Source: Coemansia sp. RSA 487 (taxonomy: Eukaryota > Kickxellomycota > Kickxellomycetes > Kickxellales > Kickxellaceae). From it: a stretch of DNA of 64,000 nucleotides. The notes under the pieces are model-generated. The model was not told the origin of the DNA and made no database searches. It saw only the letters and a program-made list of their open reading frames with translations. The position numbers and the translations under genes are program-made. Location: positions 1 to 64,000 of the forward strand of contig JANBRJ010000094.1 in the NCBI GenBank assembly GCA_027577595.1, given 5' to 3'. Shown piece by piece: positions 28,526-39,700 of the stretch; the stretch's first letter is position 1, and every line of letters starts with the position of its first letter.

Positions 28526-29097
28526 TGTTGTTATCTTGCTGTATTCCTTAGCAGACAGATTAAATTGATATGAGGAATAGTAAGCACCAAGCACTGTACA
28601 GTAACTATATTCCTTGCACAAAAATAAAGAGCAGAATAAACTTATGACTATCAAGCGGAAAGGGGGGTAATAAATGGAAGAGAGAAGGGGAGAGTGTAAA
28701 CGGGCTGGTCTAGACAAGAAAAGGCACATCTGCGTTTTATATACGTCTTGAAAGTGTGGGAAGTGGGAGGAGGATCAAGAGCTGTGGTGTTTGCTCTCCA
28801 CCGTGTCCAATAGTCCCACTAGCTCTGCACATATCGACCGCGCCAGCCATGACACAGTGGTAACTGTAGCGCGTCGCTTATTTACTTGCGCGAAGGGCGG
28901 GAAATTTTAATTCCAAGCACAATAATTGCTCAAATATCTCCGCATTCGGTGCCGCTGCATTCCTGCTTGGTTATACCAGCTGTAGTCGTAGCTGTCTCAA
29001 GGAGCCAGAGGGTACAAAAGGTGAAATTAAATCTGAAAAGGAGTGGAGATATAAAAAATAGGCAAATGATGGTGGACAACAGAACTTCTACCCGATT
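28526..29097. other. GCV1 upstream region / PSP1 3' flank
   Basis: This 572-bp spacer holds the GCV1 5' leader and TATA-like element on its left half and the PSP1 3' flank on its right. No further gene was seen. Confidence 0.5.
28735..28743 (-). promoter_or_regulatory. TATA-box-like element upstream of GCV1
   Basis: The minus strand reads TATATAAAA about 210 bp before the chosen GCV1 ATG. It lies just upstream of the in-frame 28729 ATG, which supports starting translation at 28525. Confidence 0.45.
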
Positions 29098-32000
29098 CTA
29101 ACTTGTCTGCTGGCACATCCAGATGCGCGTCTTAAAGTGCTTGAACAGCTCGCGCACAAGCTCGCGGAAATCGACACGCCGGTCAGCTTTGAAATAAAAC
29201 GTCAGCTTGCGCCGGTCGAATTGGAACTCTGCATCCACAACGTACATGGAGAGTTTGCGCTGCTGCACTTTGCTCTGGCACATTGTTAGCGCGTTTTGCT
29301 CGTCCAACACCTTGTTGTTGGTAAGATCCGCCACTTCTCGCTGATCGGCCACGCGGAAAATGCGCTTTATAAGCACATCCTTAGAGGATCCCGACGACGA
29401 CCCCGTCAATGAAGCAGAAAGCGTCTCACTAGCCGATGGTTTCCTCGAGACACTATGGCCAGCGCCACTGCTGCTGGGCTTGCTGCTGTGGCCGCTGCTA
29501 CTGGTAAGAGATGTGGAGCCATCGGCAGGAGCAACGCTGCTTCTGCCGTCAGAATGCGCAGCGTCGCCAAAGGCACTGCCGCTGTTAGGCGAGCTGTCTG
29601 ATAATGCAGAGCTAAAGGACTTTATTGCATCATCGGTAAGGAGCTCCTCCCTGATCACTCCGAGATCGACGCCTCTGTCTGCTTCGACTAGCACGTGCGT
29701 CCCAGGCTTGTACTGCGACTCCGACGGCCGATCAGGCGTTGCTTCAGAAGTAGGCACTGGGACGGCTGACAGCGCCAGTGTTGGAATAATCATTACTTCC
29801 ATATCTTTTGTTGGCGAAAAGAATAGGTCGCAACGTGCGCCTTTGAACTGCACAACAAACACACGCGCCTTCTTTGGCAGCGATTGGAGCGGTAGTCCTT
29901 TGCCCATATCAGCAAACGGCATGTTCGGAGTAATTGTGGTTGCCGGGTTTGGAAGCAGTGTGTGCGACCCACCACCATTCATCAATGGCATGGGCGGATA
30001 CAATGCCATAGACGTATTAGAGTGGCCCATGCTAACAATGGCGGAATGGCTTGCACGGCGCATATGGTGGTGCTGAGGCGTCGGTTGAGGCTGCTTGGAT
30101 TGTTGGTGCTGTTGCTGCTGTTGCTGCTGCTGCTGCTGCTGGGACTGCTGCCGTTGACTCTGGCTCTGAGGCTGTTGCTGCTGCATCGCAAGCGGTACAG
30201 GCACGGGCTGAAGCAATGGCGGCTGATTCTGTTGGATATGCATAGGCTGAAATGGTCGTATTGCATCCGGTTGCTGCTGCTGCTGCTGCTGTGGCAATGG
30301 TGGTACTGGTGGAATCGGCTGAGAACCAACAAAAGAGCCAGCGTAGAATCCTGCACGAGGGGCCATGCTAGATAGATGCTGAGGCATTAAAGGCGCTCCG
30401 TTCGATGAACAGCCCGCAATATTCCTTCCAACAGGCGCTGGCGCTGGATACTGTTGAAATGAGCACATCTGCTGCTGGGCTTGCGAATTCTGCATGGCTG
30501 GTTGGACGGACATGCTCTGCTGCCTCTGTACATGCACCGAGTGCGCTGCAAAAGCCCCATACGACGTTGGAAACATCGAGCCCTGCTGATAGGTGTTCTG
30601 CTGCAAAGTAGACGGTGGGTACATCCCAAAGTCGCCAGTGCTGAAAGCGCTTTCAGCAATATGCGCTGCATTGACGTTGTAATCGACTATAGGGACACCA
30701 CCAAGGCTAGTGCTTGCTGCAGATGAAACGCTGGCAAGCGGGTTTGCACTGGCCAGTGAGTGTCTGCGGTGGAGATTGGACATTCCAGACAGGTAGTTCA
30801 TGGCCATCGACTGCCGAATACCAGACGACCGTTCAAAGAGCGCGTTAGCAGCAGCACTGCCATCAAGCATGGCGTCTCCAGTCGCATTGTCAGGCCTGAC
30901 GTCTAGTGATGGCCGACGCATGTCCTTCAGCGACTTTACGCGCTGGGGCGCATACATGCTTGTCGAATGCAAATCCACTTCTGATGCAGAGTCAGAAGTA
31001 GCAAAAGAAGACATGCCGGGCTCCACACTAGTGCGACGGTTAACGCCGATGGGAGACGCAGTGGATACACGATTGAGTGCAAAAAGGCCATTTGACGAGT
31101 CGGGCTGCTGGGGTGGTGGTGCTGACATGGGTGAATTGCCAAAGCTGGGCATGCTCATATTGCACATCAGTGTGCTGTTGGCCAGGGCGGCTGTCGGCTC
31201 TAGTGTCGTCGAGGCATCTTCCTCGCGCATCGTCGGAAGGTGGTGGCCAAACTGGGCATACCTCGCGTGCATCCCCGGCGGATATGCGCTGCTGTCGCTT
31301 GGGTGCTCATTGGTCAATTGCCCGTTTCCAGCACTTGGGTTCGTGCCGGCGATGGCGGATACCTGGGCTGCAGATTGGGAGGAGGAAGAAGAGGCGTTGC
31401 CCGTAATGCCAGAAATGGATAGAGGAGTAAGAGACGCACGCCCAGCGCCGCCATGTGACACGCCACCACTGTCATTGCCGTTTACACTAGCATCGCCAGC
31501 ACCAGAATTGCTGCCAAGAGCTGGGCCCATCGAGTATGACGCCAGGCTCAGAGCAGGATGTGGCATCTCGGTTGGGTACTCTGAAAGCCGGCGGATGGGT
31601 ACTGCAGAAGTGCCGCCGATGCCTACCAGGGTACCAGTACTGCTGACGCTGCCGCTGATGTTAGGGTTGGCCCTGGAATGCAATCCAGATGCATTCGCCG
31701 CCGCAGCAGCAGCCTCGTAGCGGGCAGTAGCAGTGGCGGCTGTGTGGATAGGATCAAGCGGTGATGTCAGGGGGTTGTCCAGACTGGCAGTGCGATGAAT
31801 CGGGTTGGAGCTGATCGAGACACCAAGTGGGCTTACTGTGCGGTTGCTGTTGGAAATGGACATCGAGCCGTGTCGTGAAAGCATGTCCAAGGTAGAAGAC
31901 GATGCAGGGCTTATAGGGCCAGGGGAGCCGGACGTGTCTATGCTTGCTACCGTGGAGAAGCGGTATACTGGGTTTGGCACGGCAAATATATTCGGGAGAG

Positions 32001-32469
32001 TGGTAGAGCGGCCGCGTAGGATTGCCTCGTCAAGCTCAGAGTAGTCTACATCGGCAGTACTGTGGCCGCTACCTGCTCCTCCAACAGCACCAGAGCCACC
32101 ACGCATGTTTTCAACGCCTAATACATTGCTGCTATTGCTGTTTAGAGAGCCCGTAGCGTCAATGCCGGGATAAGGAGCAGGCTGCTGCTGCAGCTTGTGG
32201 TCCAGGTTCATGGCACCGTACCTGCCCCTAAGCTCGCGAATGTCTGCGGCGGATTTGTACGCGCCCACAGCCAGCGGCGCGTGTGACGCTGGAATAGGTT
32301 GCACCGACGACCAGGCACCGATGCTGTCAAGCATGGCAGACTGGGAGCTGTATTCTGCAAACAGAGGCTCAGACGGGTTGGGTTCGGCGCTGGGTGTCGC
32401 CGGCGACGATGCAGGCGACGGCGACGAGGCACATGTCTCGCGAGACGCCTTTCTGCTGTTGGCATACAT
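29098..32469 (-). CDS. PSP1: Psp1-like protein with PSP1 C-terminal domain
   Basis: The protein has 1123 residues from the first ATG (32469); the open frame continues 17 codons upstream only through a TTG. The first 830 residues are disordered, rich in Ser, Gly, Ala, Asn and Gln, with several polyglutamine tracts. The C-terminal 270 residues carry the PSP1 domain in two parts. The first is KARVFVVQFKGARCDLFF and GTHVLVEADRGVDLGVI. The second is IKRIFRVADQREVADL, then VVDAEFQFDRRKLTFYF and a conserved VDFRELVRELF ending near TRIWMCQ. A Ser/Gly-rich insert of about 90 residues separates the halves. Yeast Psp1 was found as a suppressor of DNA polymerase alpha mutations and is linked to mRNA/P-body biology; bacterial relatives (YaaT/RicT) act in RNA processing. 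It diverges from CYC8 across 3.85 kb. Confidence 0.85.
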   Translation of the reverse strand: MYANSRKASRETCASSPSPASSPATPSAEPNPSEPLFAEYSSQSAMLDSIGAWSSVQPIPASHAPLAVGAYKSAADIRELRGRYGAMNLDHKLQQQPAPYPGIDATGSLNSNSSNVLGVENMRGGSGAVGGAGSGHSTADVDYSELDEAILRGRSTTLPNIFAVPNPVYRFSTVASIDTSGSPGPISPASSSTLDMLSRHGSMSISNSNRTVSPLGVSISSNPIHRTASLDNPLTSPLDPIHTAATATARYEAAAAAANASGLHSRANPNISGSVSSTGTLVGIGGTSAVPIRRLSEYPTEMPHPALSLASYSMGPALGSNSGAGDASVNGNDSGGVSHGGAGRASLTPLSISGITGNASSSSSQSAAQVSAIAGTNPSAGNGQLTNEHPSDSSAYPPGMHARYAQFGHHLPTMREEDASTTLEPTAALANSTLMCNMSMPSFGNSPMSAPPPQQPDSSNGLFALNRVSTASPIGVNRRTSVEPGMSSFATSDSASEVDLHSTSMYAPQRVKSLKDMRRPSLDVRPDNATGDAMLDGSAAANALFERSSGIRQSMAMNYLSGMSNLHRRHSLASANPLASVSSAASTSLGGVPIVDYNVNAAHIAESAFSTGDFGMYPPSTLQQNTYQQGSMFPTSYGAFAAHSVHVQRQQSMSVQPAMQNSQAQQQMCSFQQYPAPAPVGRNIAGCSSNGAPLMPQHLSSMAPRAGFYAGSFVGSQPIPPVPPLPQQQQQQQPDAIRPFQPMHIQQNQPPLLQPVPVPLAMQQQQPQSQSQRQQSQQQQQQQQQQQHQQSKQPQPTPQHHHMRRASHSAIVSMGHSNTSMALYPPMPLMNGGGSHTLLPNPATTITPNMPFADMGKGLPLQSLPKKARVFVVQFKGARCDLFFSPTKDMEVMIIPTLALSAVPVPTSEATPDRPSESQYKPGTHVLVEADRGVDLGVIREELLTDDAIKSFSSALSDSSPNSGSAFGDAAHSDGRSSVAPADGSTSLTSSSGHSSKPSSSGAGHSVSRKPSASETLSASLTGSSSGSSKDVLIKRIFRVADQREVADLTNNKVLDEQNALTMCQSKVQQRKLSMYVVDAEFQFDRRKLTFYFKADRRVDFRELVRELFKHFKTRIWMCQQTS
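30107..30141. repeat. Coding CAG/CTG repeat (polyglutamine) in PSP1
   Basis: CTG/TTG triplets on the plus strand encode a run of about 11 Gln on the minus strand. Shorter Gln tracts occur at 30171-30184 and 30271-30291. Confidence 0.85.
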
Positions 32470-33636
32470 CAGGTAGAACAGACAGCAATGGAACGCGGGT
32501 GTTTTTGGGGGGAGGGTCAAAACAATTGATCAGAAATGGGAATATGCGTGAAAACGCAATTTGGACCGTGCAAACAAAGAGAAGGCGTGGCGCGTGCTTG
32601 AAGCAGTTCCAGATGCGTGTGTAGATTAAGATGGATTCTAAAGATGGTGCAACTGTGTTGGGTGCAGTAAACAAGCGGGTGTGTGCAGAATTTCGGCCGA
32701 CTTTCCAAAGGAGTGGAGGTGATGGGCGAAAGGGACGATCGTCTAAAAGAAGAAATGGAACCAGGACAGCAGATTTCAGGAGGCTGCTAAAGATAATAAT
32801 AATGCACACAAGGAGGATGCCTTCGGGCAAATGCGGGTTTGCACAGTCTAGCTGGTTTGGTTGTGTTTTGCTGTGTCTGCAGCAGAACAGGACCCGAAAA
32901 GTAGGACGCGCTTGCGTATTTGTTTATAAAGACCAAACGGCGGCCAGAGCAGAATATAAAAACAATAGTTACAGGCAGCCCAGATGCAACGGCCAAATAA
33001 GGAAAGGGAAGAGCCTTATATGTATAGAGGAAAGCGAGGGGAGAGGGGGGCCGAAATAAGAAAGAAAAAGAGACGAGGGAGCAGAAAGAAAAGACGACGT
33101 AGGAACACTAATAATAATAAGGATATAAAAGAATGGCAGTCAGGGCTGATTGTTGGCAGCAGACAAGGTAAGATGTCAGTTGGCGCGGCGAGCTAAAGGC
33201 AAGATGGGATGGGCATGTGTGCATGAGTAATAAGGGGCAGCAGCCACTCGCGCGCGCTGTGGAACAAGGCGGGCAGAGGGGCCAATTAGTGTGTTGCTCT
33301 TGCCAGGATGGTGCTGTTTTAGCTGGGCGTGCGGCGGAGCAGGTATCTCGCCTGGGTGTTTAATTCTCCGACTGATAATGGGTCGTGTGCAATGAGCAGG
33401 ACAAGAGCTTCCTTCTGCGCTCAGCGTCGCAAAGTCTTTGCTGTTTCTTGTGGACTGCGGCAGGCGGCGCTGTATTTCTGCTACTGGCACGCGGAAGAGG
33501 CTGCGTGCGTGCGCGGAAGGCGGAAGGCGGAAGCTTTTCAGTCTTGGCTGTGTCTACGGCGCGGTTGCACTAAAGCTGTTGGATCTGGGCGAGAAAATGG
33601 AGGAAGCCGTCTGTCGCAGCGATGAAAGCTGTGCGA

Positions 33637-33678
33637 GCGTGTGTGTGCGTGTGCGTGTGCGTGTGCGTGTGCGTGTGT
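33637..33678. repeat. (GTGTGC)n microsatellite
   Basis: Alternating purine-pyrimidine GTGTGC/GTGCGT units run over about 42 bp in the PSP1/CYC8 spacer. Such tracts can adopt Z-DNA. The run is read directly from the sequence. Confidence 0.85.
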
Positions 33679-33760
33679 CGACGCGAGCAGCGGTTGCAAA
33701 TAAACAGAAACACAGAAAAAGAAGAGGAAAATATCCAAGTGTGCTAAGCGAGTACGTGCA

Positions 33761-33840
33761 ACAAGACAAGACATGGCAAGACATGGCAAGATATGGCAAG
33801 GCAAGGCAAGACACGACAAAAGACAAGACGGGCAAGACAC
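33761..33840. repeat. Degenerate 10-bp tandem repeat, ACATGGCAAG type
   Basis: Two exact copies of ACATGGCAAG (33771-33790) are followed by diverged copies (ATATGGCAAG, GCAAGGCAAG) and then a degrading GACAAGAC-like tail. The period is 10 bp, about one helical turn. No coding role. Confidence 0.75.
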
Positions 33841-34522
33841 AACAGGGGGAGGCTGCTTGTTCTTCTGAGTGGCTAAATTCCACTCTTCTGGGCCAATTCT
33901 CTTACTCATGACCGCGTGCAGCGTGGCAATGGTGCTACCCGCTGCTTTTAGAGGGAAGGGGACTGCCATAGGAGCTTTGTGCGCGTCGTCTGCAAGAAAG
34001 GAGATAAAACGGCAACGGCAGGTAGGGACGGTGGAGTTACTGGCGCACAGGCGATAGCAGTAATCCCGAAACCGGGCTGCGTTGCCTAGCGCACATTGTC
34101 CTAACAAGTGGATCCGGAAATGTCGAGGATTGAGGGGGACGCGAGGGAGAAGCATGCGCGCCAGAGCAGCCTTGGCTGGCCGCTTGCAAGGGGAGACGGG
34201 GAGCCTGACACCGCTTGCCATGGGCTGGCAGACCGGGCGACGAGCCAATCACTGGAACTGGACATCAGCGCAGTAGCAAGCACTACTGAAGCTCACGCCA
34301 AAGCAACAAGCCTCCCGATCCGGCCGTGGTGAGAAAGCGCGGGTCTGGGAGTATTAACAACCTCCGTCAATGCTCGTCTCCTCCCCCGGAGCCTTGGTGG
34401 GCAAGCCGCCAGCCAGACATCCAGAAAGTAGGAGTATGCGTGTATGCAGCATACGTGCATACTGCAGCAGGCCTTCTTCGTAAAATGCTGCATCACTCAT
34501 GTCTTGTGTCTATCTGGGTGCT

Positions 34523-34849
34523 TTACTGCCAAGCCTCGCTTTTTGTTAAGTCAGGCAGGCGCTGTGCTAGATAGTGCGGTGTTGGCAGCGATTCCATGAC
34601 TTGTTGCAACATCCGCCTTTGCTCGCTGACAAGGGGGAAACAGCTGGTGCCTGAAAGTGTAATTCTACTTTTCACAGAAGGCGGGATTTGCAAATGGATT
34701 CGGAAGCTGCGACCTTGATCGACACGACACAACAGAATGAGTGCCAGGGTTTCTTGCTTTGGCATATTCATCTTTTGGTGTTCCGCAAATTCAAACCGGT
34801 ATGACTGCCACGCATTAAATATGCATAGGCGTGGCCTTGTGACGCGCAA
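34523..34849 (-). other. Orphan protein-like reading frame, possible terminal exon of an unknown gene
   Basis: A minus-strand frame reads through about 108 codons to a TAA. Its composition looks like a folded protein: a predicted strand YRFEFAEHQ, then ETLALILLCRVDQ, RSFRIHLQIPP, and two helices ending in HYLAQRLPDLTK. There is no ATG at its upstream end; the frame opens after a TGA at about 34862-34860 with a TTG. If expressed, it should be spliced to an upstream exon or start at an internal ATG (MNMPKQET). A short ATG exon candidate (MSRK, then GTACGA) lies near 34961-34949, but I found no phase-compatible acceptor with a good consensus. I do not recognise the family. A gene remnant is equally possible. 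Confidence 0.3.
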
Positions 34850-35499
34850 GAGCCCCTTCCATCATTTACATTCACTATTTTCACGCAATTACCAAATACC
34901 CTCCACTCTAAACTTGCAAAATCACAAGGGTGCGTATTATATCGTACCTTTCCGTGACATGTAAATATATAGCTGCAAGTCTTAAAGCGGATCGGATATA
35001 AACAGCCAAAATACGATTAGCTAATTTGCTCAGTCTTACACATTTAATATAATCTCTTTCCTTTTTAAGTAATATCTATTTCCAGGCAATTAAATCATCG
35101 ATCATTCCTTTGTAGAAAGGAGTGTCCCTACGTGTTGCAGCTTGCTGCCTCTTATTGATGATAGAAAATATCAGAAATTACTAGAAAAGAAAGCAATTAT
35201 AGCAGCAGCTCTCATTCGAAGTTTTAGATAAGAACAATCGATAGCTAACTCATACTTAGCTTAAGGGGTGTTTATTTTAATTGAGTTATTTATAATCATC
35301 ACAAATTTAAAATCAAAAATACTACTATTGCTCATGTGGCTCGCTAGCCACCCTATGGTTTTCCAGCCAATACACCATTACCCCCAGATGCCACTCACTA
35401 GGAACTAGCCATATCCAGTTCCGGCGATAAATAAGAAAGAAACAGGGAATACAAGGATCAAGGATAGAAATAAAGCATCAGGTTTTAAAGAGAGATATG

Positions 35500-35500
<1 letters not shown>

Positions 35501-35539
<39 letters not shown>

Positions 35540-35540
35540 T
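35501..35540. repeat. (CAGCAA)n repeat in non-coding DNA
   Basis: About six CAGCAA units lie 800 bp upstream of the CYC8 start. A short ATG frame of 29 codons (about 35497-35586) runs through it (Thr-Ala repeats), but nothing indicates that it is translated. Confidence 0.8.
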
Positions 35541-36321
35541 AATCGTCCACGGCTGCCAATGCAAGCCAAATGCTTCTGTACAGGGTTGCCGCTGACGATT
35601 GTCCTCTAAGCATGGTATCATCTTTCGCTGCTTGAACCCAAATCTGAAAAAGGCATGTCTTCTCCGCCTTTTGCCGTTTTTTTCATCGGCCAGTTTGCCT
35701 CAAATCTATTGGTTGGAAATTTAGCCTTGAAAAGGAAATACTCACACAAAAGGCAAAGAGGGACAGTATAAAAGACAAACCTCCTGCGCGCTTTTCCCTC
35801 GTTTTCTGGCTTTATGTGATGCTTTTTCCTCGTTCTTGCAGTTTTTTCTTTTTCGTGACTACAACGCAACTCAGCCTTGTTTGACTAATTTTTTTATTTC
35901 CCCCAGACACCCCTTTTCTTTTGTTTCTTGTGCAAGCTTTGGGCTTTATTTCTTTTCTTTTTGTGTGGATTTCTTGACGCGTCAGCTTCATCTGCCGCAA
36001 TTCTTCAGCCTTCTCTAATCATACTCTCTTTTCTATATAATCTATATTATTGCAAGAAAAGAAAACAGCCGATTATAGTTAATTTACGCCGACTTCTATC
36101 ATTGATTTTCAAAGGTACTTTCTTCAATTTCGATTCCACTTTACAAATCGACCTCATCGAAAAACTTTTTTATTTTTGTTCCTTTTAGATAGGTATTTAA
36201 CAGCTTTACCAATTCCCATTCGCGTTTGCCACCTTGATTTGTCACTTTATAGGAATTTATTTTCTTAGTCGTCTGGCAGATCTCTTTATCCTTTGAAAGG
36301 CCTGTGGTCGGTTACATTTGA

Positions 36322-36687
36322 ATGCAAGCTCATCACCAGGCTCCTCAGCGGCCACTCACTCCAGGTCAGGTTCGCCCACCAGCAATGAGCTCAGGAATGC
36401 CACCAAACGGAATGCATGTGTCAGCACAGTCAGGCCCTCCTCCGCCTACGACCGGCACCCAGCCAAATGGGTCTTTCCAGCAGATGCCACCCAGGTCGCT
36501 TCCGCCTCACCAGGCTCCTATGGGACGCCACCCGCGACAGCCTATTATGCAGCACCAGCCGCCTGGCCCTCCCCCTCCTCATCCGTCGGGAATTCAACAG
36601 CAGCCTCCTATGCCGCCAGCTTCAGCTCAGCAACAGCAGCAAACTATGCAGCCAATGCCAGTATCCCAGCCTCCGATGCCCCCGCCT

Positions 36688-36719
<32 letters not shown>

Positions 36720-39700
36720 GCAGCAGCAGCAGCAACAACCTCAGCAGCAGCCTGTGACAGCAGCGCAGAAACTAAGTTCTATGACAGAGGATGTTTGGAT
36801 GCAAATTGGTTCAATCTCAGAGTTTATGAACGAGCCGGACAGGGCCCTTGCTGCTTATGATAGTGCGCTTCGTCACAATCCTTACTCACAGACGGCCTTG
36901 ACCCAGATCGCCAACATATACCGCAGCCGTGAGGACTTTGAAAAGGCCGTGGAGTATTTCCAACGCATTGTTAACATTGACGCAACGAACGGTGAGACAT
37001 GGGGAGCAATTGGAAATTGCTATCTGATGTTAGGTGAGCTACCAAAGGCGTACCAGGCATACCAGCATGCGATAATGCATCTGCAAAATCCAAAGGAGCC
37101 AAAGCTTTGGTACGGCATTGGCATTCTCTACGATCGCTATGGCTCGTATGACCACGCCGAAGAGGCGTTTGATGCGGTTATGAGCATGGACCCTAACTTT
37201 GAAAAGGCCACTGAGATCTTCTTCCGCTTGGGCATAATCCACAAGTGCCAAGGAAAGTACTCTCAGAGCCTTGAGTGCTTTAACCGCATTCTATCCGACC
37301 CGCCAAAGCCACTCACCGAGACCGACATCTGGTTCCAGATTGGAAACGTGCATGAGCTTAATGCCGACTACATGCTTGCTCGTGATGCATATGAAAGGGT
37401 GCTGCGCGATAACCCACAGCATGGAAAGGTACTGCAGCAACTTGGTGCGCTGTACTTCCGGCCAAACACATCCCTCACAAACGTAGACGCAGCCGTTCAA
37501 TTGCTCACGCGCGCAATCGAGATCGACAAAGACAAGACTGAGGCGCACACATGGTACTTGCTAGGAAGATGCTACATGGCGCAACAGCAGTACAACAAGG
37601 CGTATGAGGCATACCAGCAGGCTGTCTACCGCGACGGCAACAACGCAAACTACTGGTGCTCAATTGGTGTTCTATACTACCAGATTAACCAGTACAGAGA
37701 CGCACTGGATGCATATAGCCGAGCTATTCGCATTAACCCCTACTTGAGCGAGGTGTGGTTTGATTTGGGAGCTCTTTACGAGGCATGCAACAACCAGGTT
37801 AACGATGCCATTGATGCGTACACACGTGCAGCTGAGCTCGACCGCTCTAACCCTGCTATCGAGCAACGCCTTGAGCTTTTACGTCACATGCAAAGCACTG
37901 GTCAGACCAACTTGCCACAGTCAAGTCAGCCACCGCAGCCAATTGACCCTCCCACCACAGCAGCGACTGCCGGACAACCTAATGCTCCTGGCGGCCCTGC
38001 TGGCGAATCCACTGCTACTGGTGGAGCCCCTGGAAGCCTTGGCGCACCACCCATGTCGGGGCCAGCCAACATCACATCGCAGACACAGGATAATCCACGC
38101 AGCGGAGCCGAATCAGCGCAGCGTGGCAGCGGCCCTGCGCCTCCTGGAATGCAACATCCGAACCAGCCACCCGGTAATTCTCAATATGCACAGCCTACCA
38201 GGGCTTCACACCTGCCACATGGTGGCCCCATGTCCGGGAGACGGCCTGGTTATCCAGATGAGCAAGGGTATGGGCGCTATGAGTCGATGTCGCGACCAGA
38301 AAATGCTGGGCCCGAGATGCAAGCACCGGCTTCTCATTACACGAGTATGCCTCCGCAAAGCACAGGTGGATATTCGGTCGCAGAGGCGCCTCATATGCCA
38401 CAGCAAACTTCTATGGCTCCTCCTCAGTCAGTTTCATCGCGCCCGTTCACGGCTGCTAGCCACCATCCCTCAACTTCAGCACCTTATATGCCACACTCCC
38501 AGCAAGCACCCGCAGGGTCTTATAGGAACGAGGATGTTCGCATGGCGTCAAGGCATCAGTCACCAATGCCTGCCCAACAACCGCCGCACCAGGGGAGTCA
38601 GTATCGTCCACATCAACAGCAGCAACATACAATGGCTAATATGCCACAGCATTCGCCGCGTGCTGGCGAACAACCGCCTGTTCCCGATTCATTTCAACAG
38701 GGGCCGGTGAACGGGTACGGGCCCTATCCTAACCAGCCAGGATACTCAGACTCGCGAAGCAGCATCCGTAGTCCAACACATATGCGGAGTCCAGTGCAAC
38801 CACAGCAACCACCGCATGGCCAACGTGAAAATTTTGAGAACAGTCGCGGGCGTGGGGCTCAGGAAGAAAGACCATCCGACCATGCTGCTGGTAATGGTGC
38901 GCGTCAATTGGAATCAAGTGGCCGTATTGAAATGGAGAAGAGAGCAAGCGTGTCCTCACACCACGGCGGATCTGCTGGCGACACGGATGGCGATGTGACG
39001 ATGGAGGAAACGCGGCCATCGGCTTTTAAGGCTTCATCTATACTTGAGGGGTCTGGTGCTCCGAGGTCTTCAGCAGAGGCTAGTGCTGCTGCTACTATGA
39101 CGGTGATGTCTGCAGCACCTATAAACCTTCCACAAATATCCACCCCAGTGCCCACATCCGACATTTCGATATCCTCATCTTCTACGCCTGCTCTTACAGG
39201 CCCAACTGCGGCACCAATACGGTTACCTCCTGTACAGATTGGTGGGGCGGGTTCTCTGGCTAGTGCAGGAAGCCAATCCTCACCATTTGGATCTGGTGCC
39301 AGCGGAACGCCAGGAGCTTCTGGAGCTAATGATCTATCTATATCAAAGCCTAATGAGGCATCTGCTACATTGTCGATCTCTGAGCGTCCAACGAGCCTAG
39401 CCTCAGTGATTTCTACCGCGGAGGAAGATAAGGAGGGATCTGCAATCAACTCATTGATGAGCCTGAGCAGCGCTGCTTCTACGATGACGCCGCGCCCGCA
39501 TGTCTCGTCACCACTTCAAGCACCGCCTAGCTTTACACGCAAGTCTAGTACTGAATCCAACGCTGCAGCCAATGGAGTGGGTTCCCAGCCGCAGTCAAAG
39601 ACATCTTCGGCACCAAGCGTTTCCGAGATCAATGGCGTCAAGGATCTTGAGATTTCCAGTCCAATTGATACCAAGAGCGGGGCCGGTAATGGCGCTGCTG

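Larger units (their letters stand above)
32470..36321. other. Long divergent intergenic region PSP1 / CYC8 (3.85 kb)
   Basis: This is the largest gene-poor stretch in the window. The PSP1-proximal part (about 32500-33200) is purine-rich on the plus strand, so the PSP1 leader would be pyrimidine-rich. The middle (33600-34300) is GC-richer and holds two tandem repeats. One orphan minus-strand frame (34523-34849) looks protein-like. The stretch 34950-35640 is AT-rich with a CAGCAA repeat. The CYC8-proximal 700 bp (35640-36320) is strongly pyrimidine-rich. It contains a possible 5'-leader intron: donor AAAG/GTACTT near 36114, acceptor CCTTTTAG near 36188. Large upstream regions are common for heavily regulated fungal genes. 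Confidence 0.5.

Noticed and set aside
30800-31720. 306-codon frame antisense to PSP1
   Set aside because: It is a shadow of the Ser/Gly/Ala-rich PSP1 coding region with no family match. The same holds for the 339-codon frame antisense to RFC1 (62595-63614) and those antisense to RECQL4.
33538-34248. 236-codon minus-strand frame in the PSP1/CYC8 spacer
   Set aside because: It is built largely from the tandem repeats (Leu-Pro-Cys and His-Ala-runs) and has no protein-like core.
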